The notes under the pieces: generated by a model
What the model was told of the DNA's origin: nothing
What the model saw: only the letters and a program-made list of their open reading frames with translations
The model's database searches: none
In this document: positions 37,501 to 48,600 of the stretch, one piece after another
How the letters are laid out: each line of letters opens with the position of its first letter
How positions within the stretch are numbered: position 1 is the first letter of the stretch
Source of the DNA: Tribonema minus
Lineage: Eukaryota > Sar > Xanthophyceae > Tribonematales > Tribonemataceae
Length of the DNA: 64,000 nt
Direction of reading: 5' to 3'
Assembly (NCBI GenBank): GCA_017506865.1
Contig: JAFCMP010000169.1
Location: forward strand, 1 to 64,000
Position numbers and translations under genes: made by a program

Positions 37501-38607
37501 TGCCTGTTTGCAAGGCCATTCCACAAGCGCGCATTGTCTATATCAAGTATAAAGCCAGGGTAAGCACGGCGTACAAGAACCTTTACACCCAAATGTCAGA
37601 ATCGCCTCGGTGTATTTGAATTCTGCGGTGGTGCATATCTTGTCATGCGCTGCCTACCTACGCATCGGTCATTGTGAAAGGGAAAGGCGTGCCTGTTTGT
37701 TGAGGCCACATCGCAAGCGCGCATTGTCTACATCAAATACAAGACCAGGGTAAGCATGATACTGGTACTTGAAAGTACTGAAAACGCATGTACTTTTTAT
37801 TAATTCTCGCTCAGGGCGCGAAAAAGCCCGCGTGTCCTTCTACTTGTGCAACAACTGTACATGTACTTTTTATTAATTCTCGCTCAGGGCGCGAAAAAGC
37901 CCAGATGATGTACTACATTGACCTCTTTTCCTGTCCTTCTGGGGGTCAGTACGAGGCGTTTGATTGCTGTGCAGCGACGCCTGACACCGGTGCGTACAAT
38001 TGATGATGAGCCGTCATGGTTTTTCCAACGAGCGGACTTGTTTACAAAGTGACACATGCTTCTTTGACACAAGGAAATGTACGTGAAAACTCATCGCCTA
38101 CCCCCCCCCTCCCCACTCCCCCCCCCTTTGTAGGTTGTCTGGGATAGGGAGCTGCGCCTGGATCTGGTGTTCGGCACCAGCTCCAATGGCAAGGTCAAGA
38201 TAGAGGACGCAATTCAAGAATACGAAGCGTTCGCGCGCAATTCTGCTGCCGCCGGTGCGATTACCGCAGCAGAGGCTGCGATGTCACCACCTCGGTGCTC
38301 AGCCAGCAACGCTGACTCGGAGCTACTATTATCGTGTACGGGAGACACAGTGTCAATAGGGCAAAGAAGAAGCATTGCGGGTGATGAGATGCAGCTTTAC
38401 GATGATGATGAAGTTATTGGTGAAGTTGAGCAAAGTGGTCATGCCTCGCAGCAGGGCCAAGTGAGAAGGCGCAAAAAAAGGCATTTGCAGAGCACGCAGC
38501 GAAGGCCGGAGGTTACCGCAAATGAGGAGGTTTACGAGCTGCTGAAAGAACCTGGAGCAGAGGACCAGTTTGAGGACTTTGTAGCACAACGAGACGGCGC
38601 CTTATAG
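34546..38607 (+). CDS. MJ1316/DUF504 (RNA cyclic-end recognition) domain protein, 4 exons
   Basis: Exons 34546-34720, 35829-35881, 37230-37367 and 38134-38607 sum to 840 nt (279 aa). The MJ1316 domain, thought to bind RNA 3' cyclic-phosphate ends, fills residues about 59-140. Its motifs are intact: VIDRILWDP (60-68), VGYLDRFHG (77-85), IPQARIVYIK (109-118) and VVWDRELRLDLVFGTSS (123-139). The last three exons are secure. Exon 1 is a choice based on phase and a strong GTGAGT donor. It encodes 58 residues rich in Ser/Thr/Arg/Ala with almost no acidic residues, which resembles an organelle-targeting presequence. After the domain comes an acidic, then basic (RRRKKRH) tail of about 130 residues with no known domain. 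Many eukaryotic members are fused to other RNA enzymes; none is visible here. Confidence 0.82.
36565..36602 (+). repeat. Dispersed repeat family A, short copy
   Basis: TAGGGTTTCCGCGCCTCGAGCGGAAGTAACTAAAGTAC aligns with the 3' end of family A (GGGCTTTTTCGCGCCCTGAGCGAGAATTAATAAAAAGTAC) with substitutions. The 5' part is missing. Confidence 0.5.
36840..37065 (+). repeat. MJ1316 intron 2: acceptor-edge echoes of exon 3
   Basis: GCTGATG-CTCAGGTGGGCTATCTGGACA, the start of exon 3 with its acceptor, is echoed at about 36838-36870 (GCTGATGCTCAGGTGGGGGCTGTCTGGACA) and 37027-37065 (GCTGATCTCAGGTGGGCTATGTGGACA). Each is followed by a CACCCATACGTACATACCATACTCTGCGC tract, spaced about 190 bp. Confidence 0.85.
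37489..37757 (+). repeat. MJ1316 intron 3: two donor-edge echoes of exon 3
   Basis: Copies at about 37489-37567 and 37675-37755 repeat AAGGGGAAGGC-CGCCTGTTTGT-AAGGCCATTCCGCAAGCGCGCATTGTCTATATCAAATACAAGACCAGG|GTAAGC. They lie downstream of the real edge (37295-37372), at a period of about 190 bp. Small deletions break the frame in both copies. The GTAAGC donor is kept in all three. Confidence 0.92.
37786..37910 (-). repeat. Dispersed repeat family A, two short copies
   Basis: Two 45-bp copies of GTACTTTTTATTAATTCTCGCTCAGGGCGCGAAAAAGCCC (37790-37830 and 37862-37905), in reverse orientation relative to copies 1 and 2. They share the fixed AAAAAGTAC end and break off shortly after the GGGC/GCCC stem. 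They are about 72 bp apart, so the second may be a tandem duplicate. Confidence 0.85.
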
Positions 38608-39651
38608 CCGTGAATTCTGCTTCCCAATGCACTCATTTTTGTTTCGCCGCCTTGAAAGCGGTGCAAATGCCGCTGTCGCTGATTGCAGCAGGCACTGTGT
38701 GAAAAGAAACATTATGTCTCAATGTCAAACTGCTCATGCATGCTGCCATATGTGTTTCGACGCCATGATCGATAGCAAGTCCACATGACTGACTCCATGC
38801 GAGGCTATCGACAGAAGCATATACGACAGAGCAAGGCTGCACGCCATTTACTGTACTGCAACATGCATGTGGGACAAGCAAGCCCTTAATGAAGGGTGGG
38901 GGTAGGCAAGTGCTGCACATCAATGCATCAGAACAGACATGCAGCAGAAGAGAGCAGGGCATTCAAATGGTTGTTGCTGTGATGACAAAGTCAGTTGAAA
39001 CAAGAAAGTAGCAGCACAATGGGGCCAGATCAGACCGTCTGTGCTACGCTTGTGATGAGGGCATCTGCTGAATGTGTGCCACATGATTGTTGTGTACTGT
39101 GCAGTAATGCACCGCTGAGTACAACTGTGTTTGCCAAACTTCAAGTTATCGCCGCAACACAGGGCTGTGTGCTGCGCCTCTTACACACCACTTCTGGGTT
39201 GCATGCCATGACACATCCGGTCACCAACTGAGACTCACTGACTTGGACTCTGAATCACCCATCGCCTCACCAGTTGCAAAACAAAGCAGCAAAATGGCGC
39301 CTGCTCTGAGTGCTGAATCGTTGAGCACTGCCACACTTTCAGCCAGCCAGGTATGTAGGTAAGCAGGCGCCTGCGGTCTTCTGAAGGGCCACAACGCAGT
39401 GACTGGCTGAGCTCTGCCACTGCCCACTTCAACCGGTGACGCTGCTGCCACCACGCCTGCATCCAGCCCGAGGTGTGTGTGTAGCGCGATGGCTGATGCA
39501 AGTGCCATCCTCAACTTCAACTTGTGACGCTGCTGCTGTCACCCGCGCTGCATTCAAGATCAGTCACAGTGTGGCTGCGGCTGCTGCTATGGCCATCTGA
39601 TGAAGCACCGCGGGCAGTGCAGCTGCAGTTCACCAGCAGTTCACCGGCAGT
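38608..39651. other. Convergent intergenic region
   Basis: The 3' ends of the MJ1316 (+) and JMJD6-like (-) genes face each other across this stretch. No further gene was recognised, and no clear echo was seen. Confidence 0.5.
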
Positions 39652-42600
39652 TCACTGGCCTTTCTTCTGCTTCTTGGTGAACCCGTCGCTGCTGCCAGAG
39701 CCGCTGTCGTCATGGCCATGCTTCTGCAAAGGTGCACAGAACATGTTGGCCCAGAACTGAGAAGTGTGACAGTGTCTGTGTCCAAGAATCATCTCCAAAC
39801 CGTGTTCATGCTTTTCTGAATATTGGTTCACTTTGAACAATGTAATGACCCGGGCCGTGTTTCTGCGAGCATGAACTAGCATTCACCAGCCCGACTGTCC
39901 TTAGTGAATCAATGCAGCACCACGTGTACTCGATTCATCCTCGCTGAGAGTGCCAAAAAGCCCAGATGGTTGATGCCAAGTTTACCAGAGTCTCTATACA
40001 CCCTTGTGGTGACAGAGCTTCTCAATGTTCGCAATGGAAGTCACTCTCAATGGCACCGCCAAACGGCAGCTTCCCGCATAGCGTACTTCAAATGGGGATA
40101 GCGTGCTGTCAAAATTGCTGCTTTAGTTGTTTTGCAACCTTAACGCCAATCCTACACCTAACCTAACCATGACCCTGACCCCAACACTGTAAGAGCGCAT
40201 AACTGTTCACCTTGCTGCGCTTCTTGGAGGTGCAGCTGCCGCTGCCGCCGCTGCCGCCGCCGCCGCTGAGGCGCGCACCGCCGCTGCCGCCGCTGCCGCT
40301 GCCGCTGCCACGCCGCGTCGGTGACTCGGAGCAGCGCGATGTCGCCGCAGTGCCACAACGCTCAGCACCATCACAACGCTCAGCACAGCAGCGCTCAGCA
40401 TTGCAGTTGCCACAGCGCTCAGCACTGTCACAGCGCTCAGCACGACAGTTGCCACAGCGCTCAGCGTGGCTGCTACAGCGCTCAGCACTGCGGCTGCCAC
40501 AGCGCTCAGCATTGCAGCTGCCACAGCGCTCAGCATCACAGCGCACAGTGTCGCGGTGGTCGGCGCCGCTGCGCTTGCCATGCTTGTAGCGCGTCTTGTC
40601 GGAGCTCTTCTTGGATGACGACTTCTTCTTTTTCTTGTTCTTCTTGCCGTTCCAGTCGTCGCGCTCGTCTGCCATGATGAACCTGCAGCGCGGCACCGGG
40701 CACATTGTTCAAGCCTCTCTTTGGCACACTGTTGAAGGTTATCCTTGGCACAGGCACACTGTCATACGCTTGTCTTAGTAGGCACAGGTACACTGTCAAA
40801 GGCTCTTCTTGGTAGAAGAACGCTGTCAAAGGCTCTTCTTGGCAGAGGCACACTCTCGGAGGCTCTCCTTCGCACAGGCACAGGCACGCTGTCAAAGTCT
40901 CTCCTTGGCAGACTGTCGTGTCAAATTTTGAGGCTGTCCCATCTGAGCCGTTGACCCAGCACATGCTGCACTTAATGACTGCGTGACTTATTTTGACCTC
41001 TACGCTCTGTCAAGATGTTAAAGGCGCAGACTGTCTCTCAAACTAGGAGGACTGGAGCTGAAATAAACGCGCTCTTACAGTTGAAGTAAACGGGTACTGA
41101 ATTTAAACTTTAAGCACTTGAGGTAAAGGCAACTCTGCACGCTGGGCAGCCCCGCTTCATCACTAGAGGTTGAGCATCATCACATCAGCACCGCCTGGTT
41201 AGCTGAGGGTTGTTGCATCAGCAGCAGCTCAAGTTAGCAAATAATGACATCAGTGATGCCTAAATGCAAGCTGTTGTGTCAGCTCACCTGGAGCTCATGT
41301 TGAAGTTAGCGAACGATCACATCGGCATCAACTCATGTTATTTGTGATTTGTTGTGTCAACATCTAGGGTTACCGCACCTGTCATCTTTGTTCATCTTCT
41401 CCGCCAGCTGTGCCAAATGGGGGTACGACACGTGCAGCCGTTTCAGCCATGAAACTGCCATCTTCTTGCGGTCCCCGCGGGTTTTCGCCCACACCTGAAG
41501 CAGCAGGGGTATAAAGGGCATGCACGCAGCGTGGGTATGTAAGTATGAATGTCCCACTCATAAATTGTTACTCGGGGAGCGAAAAAGGCCAAAGAATTCA
41601 AGGTTGCTACCGGAACCTACATGTATCTGATGACAACAACTTGAAAGAGTATCAGTGCGCATTGTATGAAGGTATTGCAAGGAATGTGCTTTAAGCCTGC
41701 ATGTGTCAGGCATGTACGCACGTATGTATGTATCAAATCACCATCTTCTTGCGGTATGGTATATACAGGGGTGACCAACAGCTGGAGCAGCAAAGCTGAG
41801 CAGACGCGTGTCATAAGTGTGTGTGTAGGTTTGTATGGATGTCACCAAGGACAGCCGCACGAATACTCAATGTTACTTCACCAAGCCATGTGTGCACAAA
41901 GTGCAAGTACTGCCACATTGATGTCAGCCTATCCCAAATATCAACCAACAATAAGCTTCCAGACCTTTAGTACCCACACAGCAAGCGCTGACCTAACAAT
42001 CATGAAGCTGCCTAGCTTCATGTTGCACCTGCGTGCCGCATTTGAGTGCAGAACAAAACGAACAGGAGAAACATGGCTCTGCAATGCGCTTGAGGCCATG
42101 GCAACGCGTTCACAGTGATCATGACGGGTTGCCTCACACGCTTCGAAATGCTACTAAGGCACCACCACACCTACAGGCGTACCTTTGGGAAGTTGACACG
42201 GCTGCAGAAGTTTTGCGTCACTGCAACAGCGCACAGCAGCAGCACGGAGGCAGTGAGGAAAATGACACGTGAGCCAATGATGATACTGTATACAACGTAC
42301 TTCACACATCTCTGTGCACGCATGCAAGTCTGTGGCGATCAGTTTTTGAGCATTTGCACGTGGCTGGAAGTGCAAGCACATGAGTGTACACATGCACAGA
42401 CGTAATTACAAGGCTGTGCGAAGCTTGACGCACAATGTATGTGCTGCACGTGCGATGTGTGGAGCCCAAGCCACCTGAAATCACATCATCAAGGTTGAGC
42501 TTAAAATTGAGGCTACTAGTAGTCTAGGGCTAGGTTCAAGCGCACCTGCGACCGTGTCGTTGGGGTTGACGACAGCTGCCACCGCTGTCCCTCTTTACAG

Positions 42601-45600
42601 AAGCAGGCTAATAGCTTTTCCTCGGAAGTTAGCCCATCCTGATGCATGTGCTGTTAAGCATTGCTGCATTGAGCCCACGTTAAGTGCCCTACTCTGCAGT
42701 GGTTTTATCAGTTCACAAGAATGTTCTGACGACAGTTGTGCCAATTGGTGGTAGGCCCAGAATTTGACCTCACCTGCCACTGTGTCGTCTAGGTTGATGA
42801 TTGAGTGCCTACTCTGCTGCGGTGATGAGTTCCGTCAGTCAAGCATTGTGGTGAAAGACAGTTACATCAGTTGATGTTATGATCAAGGGTTAGGCCTCAA
42901 GATCACCTGCCGCTGTGTCTGCACTTCAACCCATCTTGCGTGCCGTACTCTGCCGTGTTGACTATTCTAACGCCAGCGTTACAGAAAATTCCATTAGTTG
43001 GCTCTGTTGATGATTGAGTGCCCCACTCTGCTGCGGTCAGTAGTTCCGGGAGTTGAGGTTCAGGTTAAAGACGGTCGTATCAGTTGATGTTGGGGTTAGG
43101 GCTGGGGCTCAAGTTCACCTGCCACTGTGTTGTCGCGGTGGATGATTAGTGCCCCACTCTGCTGCGGCCATGAGTTCCGTCAGTGGTGATTGGTGCCATC
43201 ACTTAAGGTTACAGTTAGTGGCAGTTCCATGATATGGAAGGTGTTAGGGTTAGGGCTAGGGTTTGAGCTCACCTGCGACCGTGTCGTCTAGGTTGATGAC
43301 AGCGTGCCACCAGCCACCCGGGATGAACACCGTCTCCCCGGGGTACTGGATGAATTCATACATCTGCGGAGGGGGATGGGGGGGGGGGGGGCACGGGGGC
43401 AGCACGCCTCAGCACAGTGAGCACGGAGGACTGGGTAGATGGGAACAAAACAGTTCAGGACTTGACACATGTTACAACGAGCGCATCCCGACGACAAGCA
43501 CATAATGACCAGTATACACCCGCCGCATGCCCATAAGTGAGTGGCACAAAAACGCAAGGCTCGTACATCTGCAGGGAGGCGGGCACACTGAGCAATGGGT
43601 CGTGGGCAGAAGCTACTTGCGCTTGAAAGTACTGGGAATGCACATGCGCACATGCCCTGTGCCTGCCCCCATACCCAGCACTCGCAAATGCACTTGGGGC
43701 TATTTTTCACAGGAAGGAAGGACAGAGTTGTTGGGTTGCTGTGATTGGTATCTGTCACGCACGCATTCCACACGAGTCCTGACATCAAGTTTGTGAACAG
43801 AGGTATCTATACTTTGCAGAAGCACAAGTCGTGACATCAAGTTTATGAACAGAGGTATCTATGCTTCGTAAAAAGCACATCAGTGAGTACATAACACTAT
43901 ACACATGAGTTCACAAGCTGCAGCGCGGCTCCCCATGATGACTCATGAGCACTGAGCAGTGGGTAGATGGGCACATATAAAGGTGTTGATGGCAGCACCT
44001 TGCACCGAGCGTTCAGCCATGAGCTCGGCCTCCCTTTTGTGCTGCAAGGCTTGGCTACACTGTCTCAGCCAGCTGGCGCTTGGTGGAACACCCGAACTGC
44101 ATCGTCTGGCACAGTTGAAGTTGAAGTAGATCATGCGCATGTCATACAGTTGATCTGTTTGAAGTGTTGAGCGTCACCGTTGAAGTCCTTGTTGAAGTGA
44201 AGTTATTACCTTGATGGTTGTGTCCCTCGCCGCCAGCGTTCTAATCCTCGGAAGATGCTCAATAAAGTAGTTGATGGCTTCGTCATCTTCCTTGTCCCTG
44301 AGCAATAGTGACACAGCCAAGAGTGGGTGAGCAAGAACAATGCCATCAGGCAACCTTCGGGTTGATGCTGACACCGCAGCAGTGCGTGTACGTACATTGG
44401 CAGCAGTGCTCGTATGCAGCAGTGCTCTGCATCGGCACCATACTACGGATGTCTCGGGTTTGATTGAGTTGCACCGCTGTACAGCAAGTGTACTGCGCAG
44501 AGGCGCTTGTGGAGTGCACATCTGCTGACCTGACGAGGTCAGGTTGTTCGGCAGATTTGGCAGTTGATGGAGCAAAAAACAAGGGAACAGCAACAGGGCG
44601 GGGGGGGGGGGGGGGGGGGGGGGGACGACCAATGATGACCTGCTCAAGCACATGAGACCTACCCCTAACCCGCACTCTAACCCTGATCTTGTGGACGACC
44701 GCAACACGAGTGCAAGGGCTTCTTGAAGCAGTACGCACCTGATGACCGTCTTGCCCTTGACGAGGCTCCTGGACATCTGCGGCGGGAATATCACCCAGCG
44801 CTTGCGGCCCTGGTGTGAGGGGTCAGGGTTTCACGCATTGCGTGGGTATTAATTAGAGGTAGGGGTTGGATCATGTCATCTCACATATGCTGTGTGGTAA
44901 GGGTTGAGTTAGGATTTAAATCGGGGGTGATGTGGCGTCATCGTACCAGATGCAAAGGCACTTGCAGGTGGCAGCGCATCGTGATGCAAGCAATATCACC
45001 CAGCGCTTGCGGCCCTGGCATAAGGGGTCGGGGTTGCAGGAGTGAAGTAAGGAATGCGGTTAGGGTCAGGGCCGGGTCCTCTCACAATGCGCAGGGTCGA
45101 AGGCATGAGGTTGGGAGCGGATGTAGAGGGCTGTTGTGACGTGTCATCGCACCAGATGCAAATGTTGGAGTTGACATTCAAGTGACGTCCTCACCACAAG
45201 CACCGTGTTCCACGCACTCGTCCCGAGGGGATCGATGTGGCAGCACGTGCCGCTGCGCTTTCATTTCTTTCAATCCATCACAAGTGAACAAGGGAATATA
45301 AACTTCAAGTTATGATCCTCAAGTTGAAGTTGACTCTCACCACGAGCACCGTGTTCCACGCGCTTGTGCCAAGAGGATCGATGTGGCAGCACGTGCCGCT
45401 GCGCTTTGGGCCGACCAGGAACCAGCGGTACGGAGGTCTGCGCCTCTCTCCCACTAGCTCAAACAGGTCATCGGGGAAGTAGGACGGGACCTGTTATGGC
45501 AGTTGACAAGGGCCATGTGAGAGTTCAGCTAGGGTCAGGCTTAGGGTTTGGATTGGGGTGAGTACTGTAGCGCCTCTCCGCCACTAGCTCAAACAGGTCA

Positions 45601-48600
45601 TTGGGGAAGTAGGATGGGACCTGTCATGGCAGTTGACAAGCGTCAGTGTTGGAGTTAGGGTCAGGGTCAAAGTTAACAGTGAGGCTTAACGTTTGGTTGG
45701 CATGGGGCCTGTCATGGCAGAATTGACAAGGGCCAGGCTAGAGTTAGCATGAGGGTTAGGGTAGGGTTGGGGTAAGGGTCAGGGGCAGGGTTAGGGGTGT
45801 TGTTTGGTTGACGGAAGTGAGAGCAAATGACCTGTCTGGCAGCCCGCAACGGTCAGTGTCAGCATTTAGCTGAGACCGGTAAGCCCAAGGGCCATTTCAG
45901 CCAATCCAAATGCTGAGCCAGCAAACTTGATTCAGCAAATTAGAATGCGAAGCCAACAGATGTGGCACCATGTGTTCCAGCCAATCTAAATGCTGAGCCA
46001 GCAAACTTGGTTTCAGCAACTCAGAATGCGAAGCCAGCAGATGTGGCACCATGCGTTTCAAATCAAGTTCGTGAACAGCAGATAGGGGCCGTGTGCGAGC
46101 TTGAACAACAAGGCGACCTGTCGTCGCAGTCAAACTACGGCTAGGCTTAACTTGCCCTGACACCAATGCAAGTTGAACTTCTTGAAAGTATTTGAAGTAT
46201 GAGCGCTGTGATTGCACATCACCGACACTATAATCCAGTGGCCCTGCACCTGATGGCCCCATAACCCTGACTCAAAACAGTGAGCAACCCAAGTTGACTA
46301 TGCATGGGAGTTCACGCAAAACGCAATGCAGAGGCCTTTGCTCCTCGTGCATAAACTCACGACAGGTGATACGAAGAGTAGAACAGGGCATTTGTCGAGT
46401 GAATTTGTGGGTCAGCTGATTGTAAATGTCTACCTTCAGAGTTAAACCTCACCCTAACTCCAGACTCGAACCTAAGGGCAAGAACACGGGCAACGTTCAG
46501 TGCAGATCCAGATCCCGCTGCCTAAACCTAGTACCTGGTCCTGGCATCAGTCCTAACCCTAACCCTAGACCCTAATTAGCAGAATAGACAGAGAGAATAC
46601 ACACTGGCAATACCCTGAACCAGATCTACACAGTGCCTTATACATGTGCTACTACATCATGTATCATGTACGAGAAGGTCAACGCTAGTTCTATAGACTA
46701 GACTTGCTCTGACCCTGACAATGCACATGGTCAGCAACGTCACGTGAAGGTTTCAAAACGGTGCTACTTTCCCAAACCCTAACCCTAACCCTAACCCTAA
46801 GGCAGCCTCACAAGCGCAGGGGCACTACATAGAGGCACGCATTGTTTTCACTCGTCATGGGAAATGGCAAAGCGGAAGCGAGCTGCCGTGCTTTCTGACA
46901 CCTACTTGGCGGTACCTCTTACTGCGGTCATCATCTTTGAAGGCCCTCCCTTGGAGTTCAAGCAGCTGCCAGACACCTAATAACCCTGTGATTCTACAGC
47001 GGCACCTGAGTCTTATCCCTGACCCTGCCCTCAAGCCTTGATGGTGAGGGGTGAAGTTTTAGACGGAGTAAAGGTTAGCGTCAGGGCCCAGAGTTGAAAC
47101 TTGACCACGTAAGCCTCATCCGAACACTAACCTCTCAGTGTTAATCGTATCCCTGACTTCAAGTTCAAGTGCTTACCCTGTACTCCTGCAGCAGCGCCTT
47201 GCCCACATCGTGCTCGTCAAAGTGGGAGTCGAAGATGTACAGAGGAGAGTCATCCTGCACAAACAACACAAGGCAGGGCATGGCAAACAGCCATGAGTAC
47301 ATCACGTTGTTGGTATTGAAGCATGTTCGCAGGTCACCAGCTATCCGGAACCCTAAACCCAAGCTGCCTTGAGAGCGTATTTGAAGTAGCAGGTGGCGAT
47401 TTGGGCGAGGCCTGCGTTGACGCGTGCACTGCGTGAAAGTCGCCACGTCACTAGAGTGCGTTCATAAAGCGGTTGCTAGCACAGCGCTAGCACAGCACGT
47501 GAGGCCTGCAGCATCACATGCACCAGAGTCGATTTGACACAACGCCAGCAGGGTGGATTTTGCGCGGACGAGCGTCCAAACCCTAACCCTAACCCTAACC
47601 CACCCTAATGCTAACCCCGACCCTAAGGGCGCCTCACACAACACATAAGTACAAGCCCGCACAGCAGATGCAGCAGGACATCTGACGTTCAGCTGCTCTG
47701 AATGGCAGCACGTAGCTAGGGTTAGGATTAGGGCTAGATAGGAACCTCCTTTGAAACAAGCAGATGCACATCTGGATGTGAAATTCCACAATTCGTGTGG
47801 TGCATGAATTTATTTAAAAGCAGGTGAACAAGCACCAGGCAACAACCCTCGCCTACGGGTTCAAGTTGAAAAGCATGAGCCTGACTCTGATGTGAACATC
47901 TCCGCTGCATAAATTCACTCAAAACTCAGCGAAGTGAATTGTCATTGGAGTAACAGACGAGGTCTATTATTGTGAGAGTGAGGTCTTGAGGTGCCCTAAC
48001 CCTAAGGCTAACTCTAACCCTTACCCCAACTGGGTAGGGGAGCATCAAGCGTTGGAGGGGTAGGGGAGCATCAAGCAACGGGCAACGCTACTCCGCTGCT
48101 GGTTCTTGACGCACTTGACAAAGCGCTTGAGACAGACATTAATGCTGACACTCAAGTGTTTCTACAATGGTATATCGGACAACAATGGATTCCGTGCTTG
48201 CATTGGACTTTGATGCTGATACCCGAGTGCTTTGTAAGCAGTTGTACAGGAAACTAATAAATCGTGTAATGCGCAAAAACACACAAGCATCATGTGATGC
48301 GCCTGACCTGTTGGTTCTTGACGTAGTTGCTAAAGTGCATGAGCCGGAACTTGGTGTTGATACTCAGTGCCTTCACAATGGTACAGGAAAGCGATGAATT
48401 CCGTGCCTGCACTGGACGTTGATGCTGATGCTTGAGTGCTTTGTGAACAATGATGTAGGAAAACAATGAATTCCGTGTTGCAAAACAGAAGAACAAGCAC
48501 CCCCTCCTTGACGTAATTGACAAAGTGCTTGAGCCGGACTTTGATGCTGTTACTTGAGTGCTTTCACATGGTGGAGGAAACCAATGAATTCCGCACCCTG

